Source: Chitinophaga rupis (lineage in GTDB: Bacteria; Bacteroidota; Bacteroidia; Chitinophagales; Chitinophagaceae). From it: a stretch of DNA of 64,000 nucleotides. The stretch is from contig NZ_FOBB01000001.1 of NCBI RefSeq assembly GCF_900109685.1, forward strand, positions 1,054,001 to 1,118,000, given 5' to 3'. This document shows, one piece after another, positions 25,856 through 34,364 of the stretch (positions are counted from its first letter, which is position 1; each line of letters starts with the position of its first letter). A model generated the notes under the pieces. It saw nothing but the letters and a program-made list of their open reading frames with translations, was not told the origin of the DNA and searched no databases. A program made the position numbers and the translations under genes.

Positions 25856-27826
25856 ATGGTCTGTCAGGTTAAAATAAGGAAGTGGGCACTGTCCCTCTTT
25901 TTTTGTTTGGGCGTTATAGCTTGCGCTACGGCCCAGGAATTCCGTTTTACTACCAATGTAAGCAGCACCCGTGTTGCGCAGGATGAACCTTTCCAGATAC
26001 AGTTCATGCTGGAAAATGCATCCAATGTAGCCAGCTTTACACCACCGGCGTTTACAGATTTTGAAGTAATGCAGGGCCCCTCCCAGGTACAGGGTCAATC
26101 CATTTACAACGGCCGCCGCTCTGAATACATAGCGCTGATCTATGTACTGCAGCCCAAACGTACCGGTAACTTTACCTTATCCGGCGCTATGGCCCGGGTA
26201 AATGGGAATGTGGTACATTCCAATCCTGTTACTATTGAGGTGATCAAAAGTGTTAATCACAACGCTGCGCCACCGCAGGCACCCACACAACAGCCACCCG
26301 GCTTCCAACCCAGCCACCGCGGCCCGGATGAGGATGTGGCCGAAGGCATTTTGCGTAAGGGCGAAGATGTGGATGCCAAGCTGCGTAAAAATATTTTTCT
26401 GAAAGTAGATGTAGATAAAACCAACCTGTACGAAGGCGAGCAGCTAACGGCTACGTATAAACTGTATACCCGCCTGCCCACTAATTCCAGCGTAACACGC
26501 GTACCGGCATTCAAAGGTTTTTCTGCTAAAGATATTGAGCTGCCTAACCCGCCGCAGGCCACTACGGAACGTATAAACGGGCAGCTGTTCAAAGTTTTCA
26601 CCATCCGTAAAACGCTGCTGTTCCCCTTACAATCCGGTAACCTGGAGCTGGACCCGGTAGAAGTGGATAACCAGGTACGCCTGGTAAAGCTTTCACACGA
26701 TAACCGCAAGCGGTCCAGGGACCCGTTTGAAGATTTCTTCAATGATCCCGGTTTTAAAGATCCCTTTAATGATCCGTTCTTTGATGATTTCTTTAACCGG
26801 CCCGAAGTATCTTATGAAGATGTGCCGTACAAGATCCAGAGCACCCCGGTAAAGATCACGGTAAAACCATTACCGGTTGATACCCGCCCGCCCAGCTACA
26901 ACGGCGCGGTAGGGCACTTTAACATGAGCGCCACCATTGATAAAACCACGCTTACTACCGATGATGCGCTGACCTTAAAAGTGAATATCTCCGGCCAGGG
27001 TAATGTGAACCTGCTGAACCAGCCGAAGGTTGAGATCCCCGGCAGCTTTGAAAAATACGATCCCAAGGTTACCGACAATATTGAAAAGAACAGTAACCCG
27101 CTTTCCGGAAGCCGGCAGTTTGAGTTTGCGCTAATGCCGCTGGAAGCAGGCGACCAAACCATTCCGCCGGTTGAGTTCTCGTACTTTGATCCCGTAGCGC
27201 ATGCCTATAAAACCATTAAGTCGCAGGCGTTTAATATTAAAGTAACGCCGGGCAAACAGAATAAACGTGATAAGGAAGATTTCAGCGTTGATAAAAATGT
27301 GCTGATACCTGTGCACCTGGCGCCGCAGCGCTGGAGCAAAGATGCCGGCTTTTTACTCGGCAGCGTATGGTACTACCTGTTATTGCTGATACCCATTATA
27401 GCATTGATAGCAGGCATTTTATACCGCCGCCGCCAGCACTACCAGCAAAATAATGCCGCCCTGCTTAAACACCGCTATGCCAACAAGGCAGCGCTGAAAC
27501 GTTTGGAGCTGGCTGCCCGTTACCTGAAAGAAGGTAAGGACCGCGCTTTTTATGAAGAAACTTCCCGCGCCGTATGGGGTTACCTGAGCCATAAGCTGGA
27601 AATTCCCTTTGCCGATCTGAATAAACAGCTGGTACAAAACAAGCTGGCCGGCCGCCGGATCAACGGGGAGAATACCCTGCAGCTTTTTGACCTGCTGGAT
27701 AACTGTGAAATGGCGCTGTATGCACCGGCACAAAGCAACGATAAAATGCAGGGCACTTACCAGCAGGCTGTAAAAGTGATCAGCCAGCTGGAGGAGCAAT
27801 TGAAAACGAAGCAACAAGTAGTATGA
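25856..27826 (+). CDS. batD: BatD family protein
   Basis: The 656-residue protein has an N-terminal signal segment (WALSLFFCLGVIACATAQ), long beta-sandwich repeats beginning FRFTTNVSSTRVAQDEPFQI, and a membrane helix near 500 (WYYLLLLIPIIALIAGILY) followed by a cytoplasmic helical tail. This is the layout of BatD, part of the Bacteroides aerotolerance (Bat) envelope system. It overlaps batE by ATGA at 27823-27826. batA, batB and batC are not adjacent, which is unusual. A TAAATTTG at 25838-25845 may be the promoter -7 element. Confidence 0.88.
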   Translation: MVCQVKIRKWALSLFFCLGVIACATAQEFRFTTNVSSTRVAQDEPFQIQFMLENASNVASFTPPAFTDFEVMQGPSQVQGQSIYNGRRSEYIALIYVLQPKRTGNFTLSGAMARVNGNVVHSNPVTIEVIKSVNHNAAPPQAPTQQPPGFQPSHRGPDEDVAEGILRKGEDVDAKLRKNIFLKVDVDKTNLYEGEQLTATYKLYTRLPTNSSVTRVPAFKGFSAKDIELPNPPQATTERINGQLFKVFTIRKTLLFPLQSGNLELDPVEVDNQVRLVKLSHDNRKRSRDPFEDFFNDPGFKDPFNDPFFDDFFNRPEVSYEDVPYKIQSTPVKITVKPLPVDTRPPSYNGAVGHFNMSATIDKTTLTTDDALTLKVNISGQGNVNLLNQPKVEIPGSFEKYDPKVTDNIEKNSNPLSGSRQFEFALMPLEAGDQTIPPVEFSYFDPVAHAYKTIKSQAFNIKVTPGKQNKRDKEDFSVDKNVLIPVHLAPQRWSKDAGFLLGSVWYYLLLLIPIIALIAGILYRRRQHYQQNNAALLKHRYANKAALKRLELAARYLKEGKDRAFYEETSRAVWGYLSHKLEIPFADLNKQLVQNKLAGRRINGENTLQLFDLLDNCEMALYAPAQSNDKMQGTYQQAVKVISQLEEQLKTKQQVV

Positions 27827-28584
27827 GACCGGTACGCTATATAATCCTTTTATTGCTGCTGGGTTATAATACCCTGCAGGCGCAGGATCTTACGCCGCAG
27901 CAGCGGTTTGAAAAAGCCAATACCCTGTACCAGCAAAATAAATACACAGAGGCTGCCGGCATATATCAGCAGCTGATCAATGAAGGTTATCCGCTGGAGG
28001 ATCTGTACTTCAACGCAGGCAACGCCTACTACAAAAGCAACCGCACCGGTCAGGCTATTTACAACTACGAAAAAGCATTACAGCTTAACCCGTATAATGA
28101 ATCCGTTATTCATAATCTGGACCTGGCTAACCAGCGCGTACAGGGCTTTACCGATGAACTGCCTTTACTGTTCTTCCAGAAATGGTGGCAGCAGTGGGAG
28201 CACCTGCATACACCCAATGGCTGGGCAGTTGGCAGCCTGGTGTTATTCTGGCTGCTGATCGGCGGGGTGCTGGCTTATTTGCTGGCAGCGCGTTTTAATA
28301 ATCGTATCGTTCGTATGGGGGTTAGCGTTATAGGTGTAGTGTTTGTTGCATACCTGTTCATGGCCATTTACACCTACAGCAGCCTGCATAGCCACCATAC
28401 CGGCATTGTTATGAACAGCGGCATAAAGGCCAAAGCAGCGCCGGACCAGAACGGCAAAGACCTGTTTGAGCTGAATGAAGGTATGAAAGTGCAGGTATTG
28501 GATGCCACTGCGGATTACTGCAAAGTGCAGCTGGCAGATGGTAAAACCGGGTGGATAGCCTGCGATGAGGTGAAACGTTTATAA
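27823..28584 (+). CDS. batE: BatE family TPR and SH3 protein
   Basis: The 253-residue protein has a signal peptide, two to three tetratricopeptide repeats (LYFNAGNAYYKSNRTGQAIY near residue 65), two membrane helices near 145-165 and 170-190, and a C-terminal bacterial SH3 domain (VQVLDATADYCKVQLADGKT) ending CDEVKRL. This is the BatE layout. It is translationally coupled to batD, and its last 6 bp overlap the convergent LytTR gene. Confidence 0.87.
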   Translation: MRPVRYIILLLLLGYNTLQAQDLTPQQRFEKANTLYQQNKYTEAAGIYQQLINEGYPLEDLYFNAGNAYYKSNRTGQAIYNYEKALQLNPYNESVIHNLDLANQRVQGFTDELPLLFFQKWWQQWEHLHTPNGWAVGSLVLFWLLIGGVLAYLLAARFNNRIVRMGVSVIGVVFVAYLFMAIYTYSSLHSHHTGIVMNSGIKAKAAPDQNGKDLFELNEGMKVQVLDATADYCKVQLADGKTGWIACDEVKRL

Positions 28585-29325
28585 CTTCTCGATCCGCGCC
28601 ATAAACTCCTGCTTGCGCTGCCGCGATACCGGTATGCTGGCGCCATCGCTCATAATGATCTCTCCTCCGTCTCCCTTAATATATTTATCCATAAAGGAAA
28701 GGTTAATGAGGTAGCTGTGATGCACCCTGAAAAATCCTTTGTCCTTCAGCACCGCTTCCACTTCTTTTAACGTGCGGCATATCAGCGGCGGGTTTTGGCC
28801 ATCCTGCAGCAGCAGCCGGGTATAGGCGCCCTCCGCCATACAGTACATTACATCTTTGGGCAGCACCATGCGCAGGCCTTCCAGTGTGGGCAGGGCCAGG
28901 CGTTCATTAGCCTGCAGGTGCTCATGCAGGAACTGTAACAGGTGCTGAAGCTTGGTGCCGGTAAGGAGCAGCTGGCGGGCAGCCGCTTTTTCCACGGCCC
29001 TTAACAGCTCATCCTTATCAATAGGTTTTAAAAGATAATCCAGCGCGCTGTGGCGAATGGCGCGGATGGCGTATTGATCATATGCCGTAGTAAAGATCAC
29101 GGAAAAAGGTGTGGCAGGGCAGGCTTCCAGCAGCTCAAAACCATTCATTCCGGGCATTTCCACATCCAGGAACAACAACTCCGGGGGCTGCCTTTCAATG
29201 GCTTCCAGCGCAGTTGGCCCGTCAACGCAAACAGCATCAATGGTAATATCCGGGCAATGCCGGCTAAGGAGCAGCATTAACACATCACGACAGTGTTTTT
29301 CGTCATCCACAATAATGGCACGCAT
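28579..29325 (-). CDS. LytTR family response regulator
   Basis: The 248-residue regulator has a receiver domain (AIIVDDEKHC, phospho-acceptor Asp in LLFLDVEMPGMNGFE, Lys in YLLKPIDKDEL) and a C-terminal LytTR DNA-binding domain near 150-248 (CMAEGAYTRLLL, FFRVHHSYLINL). Start ATG 29325 is chosen over a TTG three codons earlier. It is probably partnered with the LytS-like kinase 124 bp upstream on the same strand. Confidence 0.92.
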   Translation of the reverse strand: MRAIIVDDEKHCRDVLMLLLSRHCPDITIDAVCVDGPTALEAIERQPPELLFLDVEMPGMNGFELLEACPATPFSVIFTTAYDQYAIRAIRHSALDYLLKPIDKDELLRAVEKAAARQLLLTGTKLQHLLQFLHEHLQANERLALPTLEGLRMVLPKDVMYCMAEGAYTRLLLQDGQNPPLICRTLKEVEAVLKDKGFFRVHHSYLINLSFMDKYIKGDGGEIIMSDGASIPVSRQRKQEFMARIEKL

Positions 29326-29449
29326 TGGTGGCAATTGGCAATAGTGATGGATAGTTAGTTGGCCTAGTCTTCAGTTACGGATCTGTCCCACCTAAAAATT
29401 ACGAAAATAAAATGTAAACCGCGTTTTTAACTGCAGCCGGTGGCTATGC

Positions 29450-30241
29450 TCACCCGGCCTGCTGGTGGCGGCTGGTAATATGCTGAAGGTTAATAGTAAT
29501 ACGGCTAACACTGGTTTGGGAAGGCTCGTCATAAATATCCTGCTCTGTTACCTGGGCGTGTATGTGGTACTTTTCACTCATTATCTGCAGGCGCTCCGCC
29601 GCAATGGCTACGTTGCGGCTCAGCTGCGTGGCTGCATAGGAGGCGGGCTGCAGCTCCCCGCGCACGCCATTATCCTCTACCTGTATAAATAGCTGGTCCT
29701 GGTGGCGGCCAATAAATACTTCCAGCCGGCCGCCGCTTTTTTGCGGACGCTGTAGTATGCGGTGCCAGATGGCCTGCTGCACATAAGGCTGTATGATCAT
29801 AGGGGGTACCAGGGTGAACTGGTGGCTTACTTCCGGTGAAAGGTGCAGCTTATACACGAACTGCGGTTCAAAACGCAGCTGCTCCAGCTGAATGTACAGC
29901 TCCAGGGCTTCCACATCTTCCTCCAGGCTAATCCATTCTTTGTTAAAATTAGCTATCATGAGGCGCATAAGCTTTGAAAAGCGCGTCAGGTACAGGGAGG
30001 CCATATCCGTGCTGGTGCTGAGGATGTAATGGTGAATTGCGTTTAAACTGTTGAAGATGAAATGGGGATCCATCTGCGCCTGAAAGGCATGCAGCTCAAG
30101 ATTCACCATAGATTGCCGCCGGTCTATTTCCCTGGTGGAGTTACGCCTGATACTTCTTTCGCGGCGGTAAAATAAGCAGCAGATAAGCGCTATGCTTAAT
30201 AAGAAGAATAACCAATAGTTCCAATCGCCCGCTGAAAACAT
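29450..30241 (-). CDS. LytS/YehU-like sensor histidine kinase, degenerate ATP site
   Basis: The 263-residue protein has one N-terminal membrane helix (YWLFFLLSIALICCLFY) and a His_kinase domain with QMDPHFIFNSLNAIHHYI carrying the phosphorylatable His. The N box reads QPYVQQAIWH instead of the usual QPxVENAIxHG, so the Mg-ATP-binding Asn is missing; the G box is VEDNGVRGE. It may be a weak kinase or a pseudokinase. The ATG at 30241 is chosen; the frame extends to a GTG at 30262. It lies upstream of the LytTR regulator. Confidence 0.82.
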   Translation of the reverse strand: MFSAGDWNYWLFFLLSIALICCLFYRRERSIRRNSTREIDRRQSMVNLELHAFQAQMDPHFIFNSLNAIHHYILSTSTDMASLYLTRFSKLMRLMIANFNKEWISLEEDVEALELYIQLEQLRFEPQFVYKLHLSPEVSHQFTLVPPMIIQPYVQQAIWHRILQRPQKSGGRLEVFIGRHQDQLFIQVEDNGVRGELQPASYAATQLSRNVAIAAERLQIMSEKYHIHAQVTEQDIYDEPSQTSVSRITINLQHITSRHQQAG

Positions 30242-30414
30242 ATGCCCGGATTGCAGTAACACTAATAAGGTTTACAAAAGGATCAATAGCAAAGTGTAGC
30301 TGGTACACCTATTAAATATCTACTAAATCGCACTCAATGTAAAGTGCCAATTACTACAAGGCAGTATTTATATTGCAATTGGAGGGAAAACTATTATAAG
30401 TGGTTCGGGGTAAA

Positions 30415-31125
30415 TTACTGTTCCGTAAACTTGTAACCAACGCCTCTTACAGAGTGGAAGTATTTGGAGTTACGGCTGTCTTCCTCAAAGTATTTGCGGA
30501 AGTTCAGGATAAAGTTATCAATGGTGCGGGTGGTGGGGTACACGTTATAGCCCCATACTACCTGCAGTATCTTTTCGCGGGTTACTACCTCCCCCTTGTT
30601 CTCTATCAGCAGCTTCAGGAGCATGGTCTCTTTTTTACTCAGCTCATAGCTTTTCCCATCCTTCCCTATGCATTCCTGCGCAGCAAAATCAATGGTGTTA
30701 TTGCCAAAGCGGTAAACGTTGGGCACACTATCCTTATCCTGTATACGCTTGTTCTTTACGATCAGCTTTTCCACCCTTAACAGCAGCTCTTCCAGGTTAA
30801 AGGGTTTGGTCATATAATCATCCCCCCCTTTTTTAAGGCCCAGCACGCGGTCGGCACTGCTGTTGCGGGCGCTCAGGAACAGGATGGGCACATCATTATT
30901 TTGTATACGGATGTTCTCACACACGGCTATGCCATCCATTTCCGGCAGCATAATATCCAGTATAATGAGGTCAAAATATTCGTTCTTCACTGCCTTTAGC
31001 GCAGTGGTGCCATTATCTGCTGCTGTTACCTCATAACCTTCCAGCTCCAGGTTCAGCTTCAGCGCTTCCTGGAGGTTTTCCTCATCTTCTACCAATAGTA
31101 TAGATGCTTTCGTTGCTTCTTTCAT
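30415..31125 (-). CDS. OmpR/PhoB family response regulator
   Basis: The 236-residue protein has a receiver domain (ILLVEDEENL, Asp in LIILDIMLPEMDG, Lys in YMTKPFNLEEL) and a C-terminal winged helix (SYELSKKETMLLKLL ... RTIDNFILNFRKYFE ... GVGYKF). It is the last gene of the yicC-gldH-kinase-regulator run, 61 bp after the kinase stop. Confidence 0.93.
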   Translation of the reverse strand: MKEATKASILLVEDEENLQEALKLNLELEGYEVTAADNGTTALKAVKNEYFDLIILDIMLPEMDGIAVCENIRIQNNDVPILFLSARNSSADRVLGLKKGGDDYMTKPFNLEELLLRVEKLIVKNKRIQDKDSVPNVYRFGNNTIDFAAQECIGKDGKSYELSKKETMLLKLLIENKGEVVTREKILQVVWGYNVYPTTRTIDNFILNFRKYFEEDSRNSKYFHSVRGVGYKFTEQ

Positions 31126-31186
31126 ATCCTTCTAAGTTACATCTTCCGCTTTACAGATTGTCGGAATTGAAAACCGTGGTGCAAAT

Positions 31187-32203
31187 TTACGCCGTTTGCA
31201 CGGAATATAACGGCCAGCTGATCTCAAAGCAGGCGCCTGAAGGGGTATTATCCTTTACCTGTATGGTAGCCCCATGCTGTTCCATGATCTTTTGGGTAAG
31301 GAACAGGCCCAGGCCGGAGCCCTTTGCCTTACGGGTATTTTCATTGCCAATACGGTAAAACTTCAGGAACACCCGCTTCCGCTCTTCCACCGGTATGCCC
31401 GGCCCCTGGTCAGATACCTGCCACTTTAATACATGTCCGTTTTCGTGTAAACGTACCTTGATGACGCTTTGCTTGGGCACATATTTTACCGCATTTTCAA
31501 CTAAGTTGCTCAATACCATCTGCAGCATGAATTTATCGCCTTCCACCCATATACGGGGCTGTATATCAGCTACAATGGTGTGGGTAGTAATGCGCGCCTG
31601 CAGCTCTTTGATATTACCATCCAGCAGGGCTGAAAAATCCAGCGGCTCCCTGAACAGCTTATAACGGTCTGCTTCCAGCTGGGAGGCTAACAGTATATTG
31701 TTGCACAGCTGGTCCAGGCGGTCGGTCTCTTTAATGGTATTCTCTACCAGCTTTTGCCGCTTTTCCTCATCCAGCTTGTGTTTGCGAATGGTCTCCAGGT
31801 TTAGTTTTGCAGCAGCTATGGGCGATTTTAGCTCGTGTGTTACCGCCATCATAAAATTCTGCTGCTGCTGGGTAAGCTTCATATGTTTCCATATGGAGCG
31901 GTATACAAAAAAGGCGCCTACCAGTATAATACCCAGGAAGGTGCCCCCTTCTCCAAAGAATTTAAAGGTGCGCATGCGCTCATCCTTTTCTATGCGCTGC
32001 AGCTCCATCTGGTATTCCACGGGGTGCGCCACGTTATCAATACGCAGCTCAAGGTTGCGCCGCTCAAAACCGGTGATCTGCCTGCCCTGCAGGTACAGCA
32101 GCACGCCCCACCATACCAGTGCCAGTATGGTATAGGCCAATACAAAAAGGTAAATGAAGGAAGTTACCTTCTGATCCTGTAGTTTATGTAAGAAACGTCT
32201 CAT
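31187..32203 (-). CDS. Two-component sensor histidine kinase
   Basis: The 338-residue kinase has two membrane helices (residues 17-38 and 89-104) around a short periplasmic loop. The HisKA box AVTHELKSPIAAAKLNLE near 118 holds the phospho-His; the ATPase domain shows LVENAVKYV, DQGPGIP and GSGLGLFL. It overlaps the upstream gldH by 4 bp (ATGA at 32200-32203), so it is translationally coupled to it. Its partner is the OmpR-type gene downstream. Confidence 0.92.
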   Translation of the reverse strand: MRRFLHKLQDQKVTSFIYLFVLAYTILALVWWGVLLYLQGRQITGFERRNLELRIDNVAHPVEYQMELQRIEKDERMRTFKFFGEGGTFLGIILVGAFFVYRSIWKHMKLTQQQQNFMMAVTHELKSPIAAAKLNLETIRKHKLDEEKRQKLVENTIKETDRLDQLCNNILLASQLEADRYKLFREPLDFSALLDGNIKELQARITTHTIVADIQPRIWVEGDKFMLQMVLSNLVENAVKYVPKQSVIKVRLHENGHVLKWQVSDQGPGIPVEERKRVFLKFYRIGNENTRKAKGSGLGLFLTQKIMEQHGATIQVKDNTPSGACFEISWPLYSVQTA

Positions 32204-32691
32204 GGCCGTGCGCCGGCTTTCTCTATCCGCAGTCCCACATTCATCACATAAGGCAGCGGATTTTGCCGCATATTTTGTTCAAATGTAAAACGATAGGTGC
32301 CGGGCTTGTTCAGGATGGCCTGTTGCTGGATAGGAATGCGGTGCTCATAAATATCATCCAGCCCGCTGCCTAACCATTTGCCGGAGGCATCTGCCAGCGG
32401 CAGCTCTACCCGGCGGGGTTGCTGCAGGCTGCTGTCGCCCGGGAGCTGGGTATTTACCAGCACCCATATATTGCTGTAGGGGTAAGCATCCTGGTGGCGG
32501 ATGTTTACATAAATGTTATACAGGTAGGCTGTGTCTTCCGGTTTAATGGTTACTTCAAATACTGGCTTGTATTGATAGCTCCACTGGTGCCCCGGTATTT
32601 CCTGGTTCTTTTCATAGGCATCCATTTTAACCGGCAGGCAGGATGCCAGTCCCAGGCAGCCCATTACAATGGCTGCCCCCATTTGTTTCAT
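32200..32691 (-). CDS. gldH: Gliding motility lipoprotein GldH
   Basis: The 163-residue lipoprotein has a signal peptide ending in the lipobox GLASC, then VFEVTIKPEDTAYLYNIYVN, NIWVLVNTQLPGDS, VELPLADASGKWLGSGLDDI and a final beta segment (YRFTFEQNMRQNPLPYVM). This matches GldH, needed for gliding and linked to type IX secretion. MKQMGAAIVMG at 32691 gives the best signal peptide; the frame extends 6 codons upstream. It lies 7 bp after yicC and overlaps the kinase gene. Confidence 0.85.
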   Translation of the reverse strand: MKQMGAAIVMGCLGLASCLPVKMDAYEKNQEIPGHQWSYQYKPVFEVTIKPEDTAYLYNIYVNIRHQDAYPYSNIWVLVNTQLPGDSSLQQPRRVELPLADASGKWLGSGLDDIYEHRIPIQQQAILNKPGTYRFTFEQNMRQNPLPYVMNVGLRIEKAGARP

Positions 32692-32698
32692 AAGTTGA

Positions 32699-33574
32699 CT
32701 ATAGTACATTTAATACTTGTTCTTTGGCCTTTTCCAGTTCGTCTTTCATTAATACCACCCATTGCTGTATGCCGGCATCGTTGGCTTTAGAGCCGGTGGT
32801 GTTTATTTCACGTCCTACTTCCTGCAGCACAAAACCCAGTTTTTTACCCTTGGCCATATCTGCTTCACGCAGTATCTCCTTAAAGTAACGGCAGTGGTTT
32901 TCCAGGCGCACTAGCTCCTCAGAGATATCCAGCTTCTCTAAATAAAAGATCAGCTCCTGCTCCAAACGGTTGGCATCCACATTCTCCTTACCTACATAGT
33001 CTGACAGCAGCTGTTCCAAACGCTGGCGTATACGGTCTTTACGCAGGGGGTCCAGCTCCCGTACCTTTACACAATAGCTTTCTATATTCTCTATCCGCAG
33101 CAGCAGGTCGGCCTCCAGTACGGTGCCTTCATTCTGGCGGTGGGTATCCAGTTCTTCCAGTGCGGATCTTAATACCTTCTGAATGGCCAGCCATTCCTCT
33201 TCTGCAATCTGTTCAGTGGCCGGGGTTATTACTTCCGGTAGCTTCATCAGCACATTCAGCATATCATCCTGCGGCAGGTTCAGCTCTGTTGCCAGGGTGG
33301 TAATGGATTGATAGTAGAACTTGGCCAGCTCCGTATTTACCATAACCGGCCGGGTAGCGCCGTTCTGACGTATGTTGATGGTAGCATCCAGCGTGCCGCG
33401 CTGCAAGGTTTGCTGCAGCTGGTTGCGGATGTCAAACTCGTACGGCCTTAATAAGGGGGATAATTTCAGATTCACCTCAAACTGTTTACCGTTCAAAGAT
33501 TTTATCTCAACGGTTATAATAGTCTCTCCGCGCGTGCTTTCTGCCCTTCCAAACCCGGTCATTGATTTCAGCAT
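32699..33574 (-). CDS. YicC/YloC family endoribonuclease
   Basis: The 291-residue protein starts MLKSMTGFGRAE, the family hallmark, and ends with the DUF1732 region (GKKLGFVLQEVGREINTTGS then KDELEKAKEQVLNV). YicC proteins are RNases implicated in small RNA decay. In many bacteria gmk follows; here gldH follows instead. Confidence 0.93.
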   Translation of the reverse strand: MLKSMTGFGRAESTRGETIITVEIKSLNGKQFEVNLKLSPLLRPYEFDIRNQLQQTLQRGTLDATINIRQNGATRPVMVNTELAKFYYQSITTLATELNLPQDDMLNVLMKLPEVITPATEQIAEEEWLAIQKVLRSALEELDTHRQNEGTVLEADLLLRIENIESYCVKVRELDPLRKDRIRQRLEQLLSDYVGKENVDANRLEQELIFYLEKLDISEELVRLENHCRYFKEILREADMAKGKKLGFVLQEVGREINTTGSKANDAGIQQWVVLMKDELEKAKEQVLNVL

Positions 33575-33628
33575 ATGGAATGTTTGTTGGTAACAAACCT
33601 AGCTAAATTAGTGGAAAGCGCAAAGGAT

Positions 33629-33721
33629 AGCTGTTAGCGATTAGCTTTTAGCTGTTAGCGATTAGCTTTTAGCCCTTAGCTAATGGCTCCTGCTAACAGC
33701 TAAAAGCCAACGGCCAATGGC
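33629..33721. repeat. Heptamer array, inverted pair (word AGCTTTT / CTAAAAG)
   Basis: 33629-33691 reads in exact 7-bp steps: AGCTGTT, AGCGATT, AGCTTTT, AGCTGTT, AGCGATT, AGCTTTT, AGCCCTT, AGCTAAT, GGCTCCT. The inverse arm 33693-33720 reads CTAACAG, CTAAAAG, CCAACGG, CCAATGG. The order AGCTGTT-AGCGATT-AGCTTTT is itself repeated, a 21-bp unit. Confidence 0.88.
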
Positions 33722-34306
33722 TTATTTAAACAGGGCATTGTACACCGCTTCCCGTTCCAGCTGCAGCATATCTCCGGGCTGCAGGCCGTCAAGGGTAAGA
33801 CCGGCTATCCGGTAACGGATAAGCCTCAACGTCGGGAAACCAACAGCCGCCGTCATTTTACGCACCTGCCGGTTCTTGCCTTCTTTAAGCATTAGCTGTA
33901 TCCAGGGAGCCGGTATTTCTTTACGGAAGCGTATAGGCGGGTTACGTTCCGGTACCGGCGGCGGAGTTTCAAATAAAGCTGCTTTGCAGCGTTGGGTGTT
34001 ATAGGGTTTACCATCAATGTTAATTGTCACGCCCTGCTGCAGCTGCGTTATTGCAGCAGGTGTAATGGCGCCGTCTACCTGCACCCAATATTCTCTTTCA
34101 TGTGCAAAACGCGGATTTAATAAACGGTGGTTCAACGTTTTATCGTTGGTTAATATCAATAGTCCTTCACTATCATAATCCAGCCGCCCAACAGGATACA
34201 CATCTTTAGGTACGGCAAAATAATCAGCCAGGCAGGCTTTGTTTGCTTCCTTACTGAACTGTGTAAGTACCTGGTAAGGCTTATAAATAACGTAATAGTA
34301 CAACAA
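33722..34306 (-). CDS. RluE-like 23S rRNA pseudouridine synthase
   Basis: The enzyme lacks an S4 domain and begins close to YYYVIYKPYQVLTQFS, as in RluE. VGRLDYDSEGLLILTND near residue 40 contains the catalytic Asp, followed by LMLKEGKNRQVRKM and GFPTLRLIRYRI. No ATG lies near the expected start. Two adjacent TTG codons at 34306 and 34303 fit, and I give the first (194 residues). It is divergent from the Crp/Fnr gene and reads into the heptamer array. Confidence 0.85.
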   Translation of the reverse strand: MLYYYVIYKPYQVLTQFSKEANKACLADYFAVPKDVYPVGRLDYDSEGLLILTNDKTLNHRLLNPRFAHEREYWVQVDGAITPAAITQLQQGVTINIDGKPYNTQRCKAALFETPPPVPERNPPIRFRKEIPAPWIQLMLKEGKNRQVRKMTAAVGFPTLRLIRYRIAGLTLDGLQPGDMLQLEREAVYNALFK

Positions 34307-34321
34307 CAGCTGATAATGGTC

Positions 34322-34353
34322 TTTGGTGAACGCCCTGCAAATTAGTAATTTTG
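34322..34353 (+). promoter_or_regulatory. Promoter of the Crp/Fnr gene, overlapping a divergent element
   Basis: TTTG at 34322-34325, 20 bp, then TAATTTTG at 34346-34353: an exact match to the Bacteroidetes consensus. The ATG follows 11 bp later. The adjacent CAAATTA at 34339-34345 is a near-consensus -7 element facing left, towards the RluE-like gene. Confidence 0.72.
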
Positions 34354-34364
34354 CAGCATCACAT

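Noticed and set aside
33629..33721. CRISPR-like array of short repeats
   Set aside because: Repeats are 7 bp without spacers and there are no cas genes; the structure is a phased word array.
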